A stretch of DNA of 64,000 bases from Lutjanus erythropterus. Taxonomy: Eukaryota > Chordata > Actinopteri > Lutjaniformes > Lutjanidae. The stretch is taken from contig CM034604.1 of the NCBI GenBank assembly GCA_020091685.1, positions 3,089,820 through 3,153,819 on the forward strand. Direction: 5' to 3'. A program made the translations under genes and the position numbers. The notes under the pieces were generated by a model. It was not told the origin of the DNA. It made no database searches and saw only the letters and a list, made by a program, of their open reading frames with translations. Positions 24,170-35,385 of this stretch are shown here, in pieces (the stretch's first letter is position 1; every line of letters begins with the position of its first letter).

Positions 24170-24309
24170 ACTAATAATGCAAGAACTCTAGTACTTTAAC
24201 TCAAGTAAAATTTTGACTGAGCAATTTTCACTTGTAGTTGAGCAATATTTGACCAGGAGTATCTATACTTTGACTCAAGTACTGGGGTTGAGTACTTTGT
24301 CCATCACTG
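24170..24309. mobile_element. Right-end fragment of a 'TACTTTAACTCAAGTA' MITE
   Basis: The motifs AGTACTTTAACTCAAGTAAA, ATCTATACTTTGACTCAAGT and GAGTACTTTGTCCATCACTG match the right end of a very common percomorph hAT-type MITE whose terminus is CCA-CACTG. No matching left end was found nearby, so it is probably truncated. Confidence 0.55.
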
Positions 24310-24760
24310 CTCACTAGGATGTGTTGTTTCCTGCCTGTGGTCCCATTCCACTCGCTCTCAGCCACGTTAATGATGATGTCTTTACCGCAACTGACTCAAG
24401 AGAATCTTTGGAAATAGAGGGAAATTTAGCAAGACATTATCAGGTAATTGCCACTTGTGGCCCCAGTGGCTGCTGTGCAACTGTCAGGGAATAGTAACAT
24501 GGTCTTTACAGGAGTCCGGTAAGAGGAATTGTTATATTTGACACAAATGACTTATAATTCCCTGGCTACTGCATTGAAGAAAAACTACATTACATTTGGA
24601 GTAGTTATGTAGCTCTGGCCATTGATTCTATCGGTTATGATAACGCTGTACTCAACAAATAATTGCTGAACATTGTGACTTTGCTAAAAATAGGTTGAAC
24701 AGTGCCCTGGTACCCTGGGGGCTGTCCATGGACCTCAATGTAGTCAGTTTGGCTGGGGAA

Positions 24761-24862
24761 CTTTGTTACATGTCATTCCTCATCTCTCTCTCTCCCCTCA
24801 TTTCATATCATTTCTCTACTTTCAGTTATAATAAAGGTATAAAATGCCCCAAAATATAACAC
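24761..24862 (+). mobile_element. Truncated tRNA-type SINE (tail half)
   Basis: TTACATGTCATTCCTCATCT, CTCTCTCTCCCCTCATTTCA and ATAATAAAGGTATAAAATGC followed by CCCAAAA reproduce the 3' half of the full SINE at 46048-46242 (GCATGTCACCCCCTCTCTCT ... AATAATGGCAAAAAAGC). The tRNA-related head is absent or too decayed to align, though weakly similar text lies just upstream (24710-24760). No promoter boxes remain, so it is a dead copy. Confidence 0.6.
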
Positions 24863-24932
24863 AATGTAAAGAGTAAAATAAACAGTATCTATAGCCAGCT
24901 ATTAAAGTTGGAAATGTAAGCCATACATTTTC

Positions 24933-25392
24933 TTTAAAGCTGGGGTAGGCAGTTTATTTTTGGCACCATTGGGCAAAAGTTCAATAATAACCTTTAGGAA
25001 TAATGTAATTCAAGAGGTCTGAGAGAAAACTAGACTTCTGCTCCTCCTCTGTTTGCAGGCTTTAGGAAATCTAGCCTGTGACAGGAGACTGTTGAGTCTC
25101 ATTTCAAAACGTCAGTATTTGACAACCTTGAAATGAGACTTAACAATCAGCCATCTTCGAGCCATCAATCCAAAGCATTGGTAATTTGACTACCTGGGAA
25201 TGAGACTCACCAATCAACTTTCTTACCGACCTGTGATTGGCCAAAGTCTCCTGTCACAGACTACATTTTCTAAAGACTGTAACAGAGGTAAGAGGAGCAG
25301 CAGGAACCGGGTTTTCTCTCAGACTACTTGAATTGCTTTCATATGCTTTTCATATGCTTAAAGGGTATTATGGAACTTTTGGCCAATTGTGC
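24933..25392. mobile_element. Fold-back element with long inverted arms
   Basis: The left arm contains TTGGGCAAAAGTTCAATAAT, AATTCAAGAGGTCTGAGAGA, AAACTAGACTTCTGCTCCTC and CTAGCCTGTGACAGGAGACT. The reverse complement of 25230-25392 contains TTGGCCAAAAGTTCCATAAT, AATTCAAGTAGTCTGAGAGA, AAACCCGGTTCCTGCTGCTC and GTAGTCTGTGACAGGAGACT, in the same order. The arms are about 150 bases and the spacer about 140. A single strand could fold into one long hairpin. It encodes no protein; a 113-codon frame from 25237 runs across the right arm and has no motif. Confidence 0.7.
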
Positions 25393-25599
25393 CAAGAAGT
25401 AACTAAACAAAAGAGCTTTAAGACCACTGATCAAAAGCCAACATATTCTAAAACTCTTAAAATATGGCAGCTTGGTCAATGGCCTTATGTTTCAAACTAT
25501 GATTCTGTAAGTACCCCTCTTGCATCAGTTTCACATGTGCAGGGCTGCACAGTCAAGTTAACAATAATAAATATATAATGTCCTGGTAGACTTTCACAA

Positions 25600-26480
25600 T
25601 AAAGGCACAAAAACTACTGGGTTAGGTTCAACAAGAGATGGTTTGAGTTACTATAAGTATGTTAGTTACGTAAGTTGACCTTACATAATGTAACTCTTGC
25701 AAGTTAACGTAACTCAAAACAACCTTTACGTTTGTTAAATTCAAAAGTAGTCAGTGTTGACTATTTGTTAAATGTTAACATTTGTGATGTAACTTATGCA
25801 AGTAAATTATTATATCAATTATGTCATGTAATTTACATACCTAACATATGTTACATAAGTTCAAACTTGACTATTTATTAATGTACATAATGTAACTTAT
25901 GCAAGTTACATAATGTAATCTGTGTATGTTACATAAGTTCAAAAGAAGTCTGACACTGACAAGAACACCGACTTTTTGTTTTTTTAGGCAAATCAGCTAC
26001 TTGGTTAAGTGTAGATCAAGAAAATGGCTAGGATTAAAATAATTATGTTAGTAATGTAAGTTTATGTACATAATGTAGGTCACACAAATTTATGTAATGT
26101 AGGTTTCATAATTTGCTGACCTTTTTGGGGTACAAATGTCCCTAAAACAGCCCGTACTTTTGGTAAATTTGAAACTTCAAAGTAGACCAACATCGACTAT
26201 TTGTTAACATCCATAATGGAACTTGTGCAATTTAACGTACATAAGTTACATAATGTAACCTAACCTACATATGTTGCATAAGTTTAAAAGAAGTCAACAT
26301 TGACCATTTGTTTAAGTTCATAATGTAACCTATGCAGTTCAATGTACCTAAGTTATGTAATGTAACCTACATAACTTATATACATAACATACATTTCAAA
26401 GAAGTCAGCGTTGACTAGTTCATAATGCAACTTGTGCAGTTTAATATACCTAAGTTGACCTAAGTCAACGTTGACTTTTG
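25600..26480. repeat. Degenerate AT-rich tandem array, roughly 100-120-bp units
   Basis: The block opens with a copy of the 'GGCACAAAAACTACTGGG...TATGTTAGTTACGTAAGTT' family. It then repeats phrases such as GTAACTTATGCAAGTTACAT, CATAATGTAACCTA and AAAAGAAGTC-ANCNTTGAC five or more times at intervals of roughly 100-120 bases, with heavy divergence. Another family head (AGCTACTTGGTTAAGTGTAG) recurs at about 25993. This is an expansion of the second half of the family whose first half makes the 27-bp minisatellite at 11943. Confidence 0.7.
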
Positions 26481-29403
26481 GTTTTGTGTTTGTTTGGCCC
26501 ATCGATCCACCCCACCTCCTCTATTTGTGGACTTTCTTGTTTTTTATACTATGTCACCTGACTCCGAAGGCACATCAAAAGATAAAGATAGAGCTGCACC
26601 TTCAGAAATGGTGCTGGACTGGTATCTACAGTGTCTTAGTTTTGAAGTATGGGGACATACTATGACAAGCAGCTGTATTTGATGCATTGTGAGGAATCGG
26701 CTGTAGAACCTTTCTTTTAACTCCTGCAGTCATTCAACAGCATAAACAAAAAATATGATGATGTTAACACCTATATTGTATGACTGATTATTATACATCC
26801 CTTTTTGAAATTGCTCAGTTTCCCCCACTCATACAACAACACAATACCTGCATCTACTTTTAAAAAGCTACATTTTTCAGGGTTAAATAGCTGGTTTAGT
26901 GTGATGAAAGCTGAAAGCAGAGAGAAAAAGACACGTGTGGACGTGGGTTCAGAAGTCACAGGGATAGGTTTCAGTAAGTTGATGTCATATGGCTGTGAGG
27001 GAAGACTGCAGTCTGTCTTTGCCACATTCCTCCACCTATTTCATCACAAATAATCCATCTCATATCTCAGCACTCTGCGAATTGAAATGAAATTCACTCA
27101 GCTCTCCTCTCAGTGCCCCGCTAAAGACTTTTTTTTTTTTTTTTTTTGTGAGGCGAGCTTGTCTTTCCCTGAAGCTAAAAAGTGACCCTGAGGATCACGG
27201 GACCCCTGTCTGCTGCTTAACCTCCAAACTTGAACCTTTCAGAGAGGAGGGGGTTGTGTGATTTACAGAGTGCCACATCTGAGCGGTTCCCCGCGACGTG
27301 ATTTACGGAGTGCGAGGAGATCTCAGATCAGGCTCTGAGCTGTTTAAGTTCACTACGGGTTTCAGCTCCGTTTCCTATCAGCAAACCGCAGACGCTTCCG
27401 AGTGGTCGCTACTCACCCCCCCTCGCTGCTGATGACAAATTCTTTACGCCTCTCCTGTGTTATTCATGTGTGTGATCCTAATTCGCCCGTAGCACTCTTT
27501 ATGTATGTAAACTGCTCCTAAATGGAACAGCTCAAGTGGCTCTTAGATTTGTCTCTGCACCCAACAATATCCCCTGAAACACAGCGAGGGCAGGGGAACA
27601 ATATTTCATCCATGCATAATTCATGTTGTGCTTGACTTTTAACGAGGTGCTAAAAATCCTGACATGTGGCCCACTCAACACTCCATACCACAACATAAAT
27701 TCTTAATACCTTTTTATGAACTGCGTCAGTCCGAGGTGTTTATCTATAATAAAAATCTTGACTTGTAACTTAGCGACATCACCGTTGTTGCCCCGAAGCT
27801 CATATAGCGTGAATAAAAGTCTAGTCCCGGGGCTTTTTTTTTTTTACATCAAGATCCACATCGGCTCGTTTCAGCAGCTCGCCTGTTAGCGATTAGCTTG
27901 CACGGAGTTAGAAACCGACCAAGGGCACACACTTATTCTCTTTTATTCAGGAGTATTTATCTGAATGCATGGTGAATTTGTGCCTCAATGCATTTTAAAG
28001 CTCCTTCTTTCTTTGTCAGAGGCTCATTGCATGCCTACACTGTCATTACAGCACCGATCTGGCTGCACAATGTATTGTTTACCAGGCTGCTTTATGCTGC
28101 TTTCATTTAACCAGGAGGAGTGCGTACATGTGTGGGTGTGCTATCTCAATATACTGCCATAAAGAAGCTGTTCTCCACTCACATCCCTCGCCTCGCTATC
28201 TCTCAGCACGACAGCTGCTGAGTAACTAGACGATATTGTCTGAGCTCATGATAAGAGGAGAGGAGGGGAGGGGAGGAAAAAAAAACTAAATGTTTCTGGA
28301 GCATGAAAACGATTCCATGTGCTACACGCTCGCGTCTCCGTCCGCCCGTCTGTCGATGGATCTCAAATACGAGCGGGCGTGCGTTTCACGAGGCGGGATG
28401 AATATTGTGACAAGTGTGTCATGGCTTTTGGAAATGACACGACCTATGAGCAAACGCGGCCTTGTTTCCGCTGGTTCACACACACGGAGCAGTTTTTCTG
28501 TTGGCAGAGGAGTGTGTGTCCACCACTGAGATTTATTTGTCCAGATGATATGTGTTCTTTTTATTAAGACCTTTGCTGGCTGGTCGAGAGAAATCTTTTT
28601 GGGAATTAGAGACATGGCAGGATTAAGATAACAATATAAAATGATTTGAACCCATTCATACAGAGAATACAAACATGTAAGGGATAACGTACGGTTACTG
28701 TGAAATAAATCCTGACAGGATGATGCAGGAGGAATTTCGAATCATCCTGAAGGGGTTTATTGCACAATAATGACGTGCTTACTGTACATTATCCTGCTTA
28801 TTACATGGTTACTGTGCAAAAAAAGTATAGATTTATGTGACACAAAATATTAATTTTCAGATCCAATTAACACAAAAATGTAGGGGAGAGCTGGGATGAA
28901 AGTATCTGGGAAATGGGTGCAGCCTTTTCTCTTGTAACACAGAAGTCCTCATAAAAGTAGGCCTGCACCCAGTGAGTCCACAGCCTTAATCTAATTTTTT
29001 TTTTTAAAAGTTTTTCATATTTTTTGTGAAAGTGGAAGTGTTTTGTGTTTTTAAGGTGATGTTTATTGGTTGAAGATTGTAATTTGATAAACCTTTCCAT
29101 GGGCTAAGTATCAGTGAATCTTTAATGTATCATGCTAAGCTATCTTTTATGCTAGCCAGGGTAAAGTTGACGAGACAGGAGGGACAAAAGTAGCATAGTG
29201 GTATTTTGGTTTTGCTGTTCTTAATGATACAGTTCTTTGTTCATTACCTTTGCAGGAAATGCTGTGTTACGGCCTTTTCACACCAGACATATCTTTTCAC
29301 AATTTGCACATTAATAACATTTTCTGAAACTGTATGAATGTTGCAGAATTTTGCTGAGCGACATTGCGGTTTTATTATTTTGGATGGAGGTAAATTTTTC
29401 TTA
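26481..29403. other. No gene seen; repeat-poor GC-richer block at 27.0-28.6 kb
   Basis: About 27050-27620 and 27960-28570 are relatively GC-rich and free of repeats I can name. Several frames overlap on both strands (the longest 116 codons, minus, 28322-28672), without domains. They are candidates for conserved non-coding sequence. A homopolymer run is listed separately. Confidence 0.35.
27129..27147. repeat. Poly(T) run, 19 bases
   Basis: An uninterrupted T run. It may be the reverse-strand tail of a retroposed sequence, but the downstream sequence shows no SINE or LINE I recognise. Confidence 0.85.
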
Positions 29404-29734
29404 CACTTATACTTCACTCAAAAATGAAAATTCTGTCATTATCTAGTCACAAAAAACAAAAAGAAATGCAAGTGAATGGCATGTTGGGGCTTTAGGAGAC
29501 TTGGATTACACCAGATGAGCAGTATGGAGGCTTTTTTTTTTTTTTTGTTGTTGTTTTTTACATTTGAAAACTGGTCACCATTCATTTCCATTGTTCAGGA
29601 GATTCTGCAACGCTGTTTTCCTGTGAAAATCCAGCGGTGTTTTGTGGACTAAAAAACTAAACCTGACCTTCCTTCAGCATGAGGATGAGTAGATAATGAC
29701 TGAATTTCCATTTTGGGGTGAACTATCCCTTTAA
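29404..29734. mobile_element. Inverted-repeat MITE of the 'AGTTCACCCCAAAATGAAA' family
   Basis: The left arm is CTTCACTCAAAAATGAAAAT, then TCTGTCATTATCTAGTCAC. The right arm read in reverse is AAAGGGATAGTTCACCCCAA, then AATGGAAATTCAGTCATTAT and CTACTCATCC. This is a signature fish non-autonomous DNA transposon. The right border is immediately followed by TTAA (29731-29734), and the left border is eroded. Length is about 330 bases with no coding capacity. A poly(T) tract at about 29531-29546 lies in the interior. Confidence 0.75.
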
Positions 29735-30750
29735 ACCACATCTCGAGAGAACTGAACTTAGCAACAAGATGTGCATTTTATTGCTTAATTCTCAGCTCTT
29801 TAGGAGGGTTTTGTTATTTTGAATTTTAAAAAGAAACGCATACTTACTTTAATTACAAAAACACATGCTGTTTATTACAAAACTGCTTTTGAAAAGTGCA
29901 ACTCCTTTCCAAGCAGATGTCTTTAAGTCAAGTCATTGCTTTAGAATCACTGGCACTGCTTTGATGCCAGCAATGATTTTATGTAACAGAATCTGTAATA
30001 AGGACATACTGGACTGCTAATGTGGAATAAAACTCTCAGTACTGAGATATTCCACCCTCAGGTTAGTGTACTCGTTTACACCACATTAAACCTCCAGCTT
30101 CATCGCTCTGCAGTTAGGTAATTATCATACTGGCCATCAGAAGCGTGATCAGAAGCATGTAACGAACATCCTGTTATCATGACTAGGCTAGTTGCACATA
30201 CAGATGACCCGGCCTAATTAGCGGATTGATCAGAGCTAAGAATGAGATGTATTGACCAGCCGGCGGTGACCTTGTGACAGAGCTCCAGCATCTGTTAGCG
30301 TGGGTCACAGGGAAGTGTTCCCTGCAGAATTCTATTGATCTAGCTGTGTAAATACTGCCATAGTTTGCTGCCTAACACGCTGCAGATGTTTTCCAGGAAA
30401 TCCCCTGTATATGTCAGCCCGTTAGGATGAGAAAAATTTAATTCAAACTCTGGCTGCTCCAAAGTCCACAGGCTGAAGTCATGCTTTGGTTTTAAAACTC
30501 CTTTCCAACACTTTACTGTCTCTTTGACTGACGTTTATTGTCCGTGTTACTGCGGCCTCTCGTGCTTGTGTGCAAACATACAGACGCTGAACCCTAAAAA
30601 CAAAAGGTCCAAAGACGCGATGCACCTGCCTGCTGTATTTATCTGTTAAAGTCCTGCTCCCACAGAGATCTACCATCGTGCCGTCCAGTGACAGCAGTGT
30701 CAGTTGTTTCTGTTGGCTGGCTCGCCGCTCCCGCTCTTATTTTCCTTCAG
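29735..30750. other. No gene seen
   Basis: There is no recognisable repeat or domain. 30180-30330 is repeat-poor and GC-richer. A 65-codon minus-strand frame (30479-30676) has no motif. Confidence 0.4.
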
Positions 30751-30833
30751 CATCTGGGCCCAGCTTACATGGAGGCTTCACATGGGGGCTCCTTTCAGCC
30801 ATCGCCGGCCATCTGGGGGGAGTGTCTGTGCAG
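30751..30833 (+). other. Candidate exon with acceptor and donor, frame undecided
   Basis: An 83-base segment is preceded by GCTCTTATTTTCCTTCAG, a good acceptor tract, and followed by GTACTGAGT, a moderate donor. It is GC-rich relative to its flanks. All three plus-strand frames are open through it, so the sequence does not choose a frame. An 84-codon plus-strand frame starting at 30678 reads through it. None of the three peptides is familiar. Length 83 is not a multiple of three. It may be a coding or non-coding RNA exon, or a chance pairing of splice-like signals. Confidence 0.2.
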
Positions 30834-31857
30834 GTACTGAGTGAAATACTGGCCTGTTTCAAGTTTCAGGAAAGATCAAGGAGCATGATGACAAGCTCTT
30901 CAACAGAAAGAGCTGTATTTCTGACTGTCTAAACCACACTTTCAGCAACACTGATGTTTTAACATCGTCCCCTCCACCCATCCCTATTGACCCACTTTGT
31001 CTTTTTAAGGGGGAGTGGGGGATTTTTAGGGGAAGATAGCAGGTCAACTGTATATGTCACATAGAAGTGGAATACATCCTTTGAAAGACGGAACCAAGTA
31101 CAAATAGTGTTACATTACTAAAATATTACTCAATTACAAGTGAAAGTACTGGAGTTAGAAAACTATTTAAGTAAAAGTATAAGTATTCTTCTTCTCAATT
31201 CTTCTTAGTATTAGTAACTTTTTGATTAATGACATTTAATAAATTACTACATTACTCCCAACTCTCCTGCACTGTTCTGCTCAGTGGTCACGTTCACCTC
31301 TCCAAACCAGGGTTGGATTTTTTTTTTTGACATTCTTTGTCCTTTTAAGTTTTCTTATTCTAACAAATGAGGTGCAATTACCACAGTATCTGGACTATTG
31401 ATTAATACATTCTTAACCGGTCAAATTCCTAACAGCAATTAATCAATCACTAAATAATCATTAACATGCATCATCACACATAAATATAACTGGGCTCAGC
31501 ACAAGAGTCTCAGCTTTCTAGTCAGACCAGATTAATGCAATTCCAATAATGTTTAAGGACCTCAGTATGCAGAAATATTCAAATACAATATGAATGAAAA
31601 TACACACCAAAACTGTATGGGTTTAGCATAAAGTGGGCATGTCTGGTAAGAGGAGACTCCTGGGGACCCAAAGAACTTTTTTGTTTGGACAATGTAAGAA
31701 TCATTTAAGGTTGACAACAATGATACGTAAAAATTATAAAATCAGAGCCTTTATTCATTTCTATTAAATTTGTGTTAAAGCCACAGGTAATCACTGGAGA
31801 AGAGCAATAGAGCCACATGTGACTCCTGAGCTGCAGGTTGCTGCTGCTTAGGGAGTT
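30834..31857. other. Mostly unassigned; MITE-like fragment at about 31095-31275
   Basis: At 31095-31275 the motifs AGTGTTACATTACTAAAATA, AAGTAAAAGTATAAGTATTC and TTACTACATTACTCCCAACT recall the AAGTA-rich MITEs at 20231 and 24170, but I cannot locate both ends. The rest shows nothing I can name. Confidence 0.35.
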
Positions 31858-31937
31858 TGAGATCTGTGCCTGAAACCGGGTTTGGGTTGGGTTGGGCTAT
31901 ATTTCTCACATATTTCATGGGCATAGGGTTTGGGCTG

Positions 31938-31976
<39 letters not shown>

Positions 31977-31997
31977 TGCTACTACTACTACTACTAC

Positions 31998-32032
<35 letters not shown>

Positions 32033-32296
32033 TTGTCATTATTATCAGTCGTAGTAGTAGAAGCAGTAATTTTTTCTTTAATTTTTCTTTCAATTTTCCC
32101 GTTGCCAGTTCAAATTCCCTGCATGTATTATCCCTGTCACTCCCAGCTCCTGTTGTTTGGTACATAGAGGGAAGCTTGTTAAGAAAAATACTTGGCTGTA
32201 ATCACGTTTGGGCTGAAATATACTAATGAGTTTGAACAGAATTTTGTCAGGCTTGGGCTTTTTCGGGCTCAACTTTTCAGGCCCGATTAAAGTTCT
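31858..32296. mobile_element. MITE ending CAGGCCCGATTAAAGTTCT, copy 1
   Basis: The right end GGGCTCAACTTTTCAGGCCC, GATTAAAGTTCT and the left block GTGCCTGAAACCGGGTTTGG are loosely inverted (GCCTGAAA...CGGG). The interior block CCAGTTCAAATTCCCTGCAT ... TTTGGTACATAGAGGGAAGC recurs almost unchanged in the copy at 62858-63138. It carries a compound microsatellite (31938-32034) not present in that copy. It encodes no protein. Predicted poly-leucine and poly-isoleucine/asparagine frames are microsatellite translations. Confidence 0.65.
31938..32034. repeat. Compound (TTA)n(CTA)n(ATA)n microsatellite
   Basis: Three adjoining trinucleotide blocks: about eleven TTA/ATT units, then about eight ACT/CTA units, then about twelve AAT units. 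The first and third blocks are near reverse complements, so the locus can fold on itself. A residual GTAGTAGTAG run follows at about 32050-32061. Confidence 0.9.
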
Positions 32297-32756
32297 TCTT
32301 AGGTTGTCTAGTTTGATATGATACTAGTAGCTACACTCCACCTCTTTAGCTTTAAAACTGAGCCAACTACAGCCTCTGAAAGAGTAGTGTCAGCCAAGGA
32401 CAGGGGGGCCTAGTGGAGTATAAGCATGGGTGGGCTGTCCCCTGTCAAAATCAAAATCATTTATTTTTTCATAATTACATTAATGTGTGTCTGCATGTGT
32501 CTGAAATCAATTACTTTTTCAGTAAGCCACCATAATATATCCAGAATGAATATAGTTATTTTCTTGTGAGGCAGAGCTGGGATTTCCTATACATCTGAAT
32601 GCCGTTTAAACGCATCACAGCTCTGTGGACCAGCACTAGTGGTATTGCTAGCCTATCATTGAAGCTCGAAGCTGCCATTTGATTACAACTTTGACTGACT
32701 GTATAATCAGCCAATCAAATTTAAGGTGTAATGACGGAACGCCTCCAAGAGAACTG
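32297..32756. other. Unassigned sequence
   Basis: No gene or nameable repeat is visible between two inverted-repeat elements. The phrase ACTACAGCCTCTGAAAGAGT stands out only as GC-richer text. Confidence 0.35.
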
Positions 32757-33391
32757 CAACCATAGACATAGACACATAGACGCCTCATCGAGCGGGTTGG
32801 CCCGTTACTGCGATATGTCAGCATGTCCTCCATATTGGATGTGGCAGATCGGCCCTGTAAACTAATGCAAGTAAATGGACTGAACTTCATAAAGCGCCTT
32901 TCTACAAAATGATTTAAGTTAATGACTTTTATTCACCCATTCACACACACACTAATATATTTGGGAAACAAATAGGCATCAAAACAATGTATGTAACTTT
33001 TAATGTGATGATTATAAATGTTTACTCCTTATGTGTTTAGGACATAGATAAGCACCAAACCAACATATGTATTTTTCTAATGTTTTTATGAGTTTTTACA
33101 GCTATCAATGTACGTAACACTGTTATTGTGATGATAAATATTGAAATATTAATATTAATTATCTGTGTTTATAATAACCAGATCCTGATGAACATATATA
33201 CATACATATATCTATACAACTATACAACTACAGTCTGTATGTGTGTGTGTGTGTGTGTGAATGCTTTTTCCGTGTGTCTCCATGAATGAATGAGGCATCT
33301 TTTCTGTTCGCTCTTGCCACATCCAATATGGCGGCGACGTCGACGTATGATTCAGCGCTCAATGCAGCGTCTACATATATATGTCTATGGC
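32757..33391. mobile_element. MITE with CCATAGACATA / TATGTCTATGG ends
   Basis: The left arm is CCATAGACATAGACACATAG, then ACGCCTCATCGAGCG, ending near CCATATTGGATGTGGCAGAT. The right arm inverted gives CCATAGACATATATATGTAG, then ACGCTGCATTGAGCG and CCATATTGGATGTGGCAAGA. The arms are about 90 bases. The interior TAATGCAAGTAAATGGACTG and TTCATAAAGCGCCTTTCTAC fits a teleost family I have seen often. The flanks CTGCAA and CTGCAG differ at one base and may be a short target duplication. No protein is encoded. Confidence 0.75.
33239..33259. repeat. (TG)n microsatellite
   Basis: A pure TG run inside the MITE at 32757-33391, next to an AT-rich segment. It probably arose after insertion. Confidence 0.9.
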
Positions 33392-35385
33392 TGCAGCGTG
33401 TTGGTGCAAGCCCCCTGTGATGTCATCAACGGAGTTTGCGCTTTAGACGGATTGGAGTAAACTAAGCTACGTAGCTAATGGAAGCCGGAGTTCTACCTCC
33501 TACTGTTTACAAGTGATGGGTAAGTGTTACTTTTTACTCAGTTTAAGAGATAAAGTTGTTGTGGAGTTTTAGTGTGTTGTCATGGTTGTATCTGGTTGGT
33601 TTTGTGAGTTTGTGCAGTAGATGATGATAATGTGTTTCAGTGTTGATGATGCATGTTCACAGTGTTTGACACCACTTTATATATATTAAGCATATTAAGT
33701 GAACTCAGTATTCTGGCTGGATTAGCCATGGTCAGATATTTGGCATGTAGGAATCACTTAGATGTTTCAGTTTTGTTGTTGAACTGAAGGCGGTGCACAG
33801 ATAATATTGTGGCTTTACGTCATCGGTTGAAAATGCAGAGCAACAGGTGAACACTGCTACATTAACCATGGAAGTATGTTTTTGTGTCACGTGATGTGCG
33901 TGTGCAATCTGGTTGTTGAGTGACAAATGATCTGATGGTGATGCTGCAGCAGCTGCTATAGTGCACTGAGGTGTGTGTCTGTGTTGTGGTTTTTAAAGAT
34001 CTACTGTCTTGATCAGACCTGGGCAAATTGCGGCCCACTGAAATGTTTCATGTAGCCCACAAGGTCATCATGGAAATACCAAAAACAAAGTCTAGCAAAG
34101 ACAATAAATAGCATTTTACTTACCATCAAACCGTTATCAGACCTTTATTTTGAAAGGGTCAGTGCTGTGTTCGTGTTCTGTTCGTTACTGAAGGCCCTGA
34201 CTGAAACCCCATGTTACACTACTGAGTATAAGAGATTAAGACTGATATAGCAACAGTGATACAACACACACCCTGAATCTATTTTGATGACACAGCAGTT
34301 CTGATCCACAGCCCTGACCATGCAATTACTATGGCCTGCTACACTGTGTGCACCACTGAGTCCATTTACATGCATCATATCCTGTCCTATTTACTATTTT
34401 TAATCGTATTTGGGATATAACGCTTACACTGAACATGTGTCACTGTCTGCTCTGCTGTGTGTGCAGGGGGTCTGTGAGCCTGTCACATCCCTGCCAGGTT
34501 CTGTCTCATTTCTGGATTTCATTATGCCCTGTAACTGCAGCATCACTGAGTCTCACTGGTCTTATCACCAGCAGGACAATACAAGTTTGATCCCCCATGT
34601 CAGGTCACATCATGTTGTTCAGTTCTGTCAGAACAAATAGTATAATTATCATGATATTACTATTTTTTTGTGATAAACCGCAGCATCACTGCAGTTACAA
34701 ACACACTGCAATCAGACACCTGGATCAGCTTTTTCACATGCGTCAGTGTTCGTTTCTTTTAAAAAGACCAGGATCTGATAAGAGCTTATCTCAATTTCTC
34801 TGACCAAAACTCTGACATTTTGTCAGACGGAGGTATTGAATCTACGCTGATGCCTGACAGTGAAACCAAACTGAAAGAACTTGTTAGGTTTAATGCTGAA
34901 CAAACATTGGATTTCCAATCATGACTGACACTGAATCAACACTGACTCACTCAGTATCTAAAAGGCTGTCTGAGACTGAATTTCAGCTACAAGAAAACAG
35001 ACTTTTTTCACGACATTTTCTTTATTTATGCATCATTTTCCCAGCAGAATATTGTTCTCAACCTGTAAATAAAGTTTGAGAACACATTTGCTGGGGTCTA
35101 GGCTTTTATTTTTTTCAAATTTCTGGTTTGCCTGGTTTCCCAGTGTAAAAATGCTTGTAAAACATCAACCCTGTAATGCACAATAAAGATCTAAACGTCT
35201 TTTTTTTAGGACAACCTGTGCTATCAGAATATGTAAGCTGCAGTGATGTCACATGAATGTATTAATGGTTATAGGACCATAAAGATAAAACAAACAATAA
35301 AGCGGAAATTGAATCTTACAGAATTGAAATTGAAAAACCAAAACACTCTCGTCAACACACAAAAACTATTCACATATTTACAAGA
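33392..35385. other. Unassigned; hAT-like end fragment at about 34014-34100
   Basis: At 34014-34100 the text CAGACCTGGGCAAATTGCGG, CCCACTGAAATGTTTCATGT, AGCCCACAAGG resembles the left end of the fish and vertebrate family with a 'GGGCAAACTACGGCCC' start. No partner end was found. The remainder contains short frames (65-76 codons) with no motif and nothing else I can name. Confidence 0.35.

Noticed and set aside
31848-32226. Poly-leucine, poly-isoleucine and threonine/asparagine-rich frames
   Set aside because: They are produced by the compound trinucleotide microsatellite on both strands.
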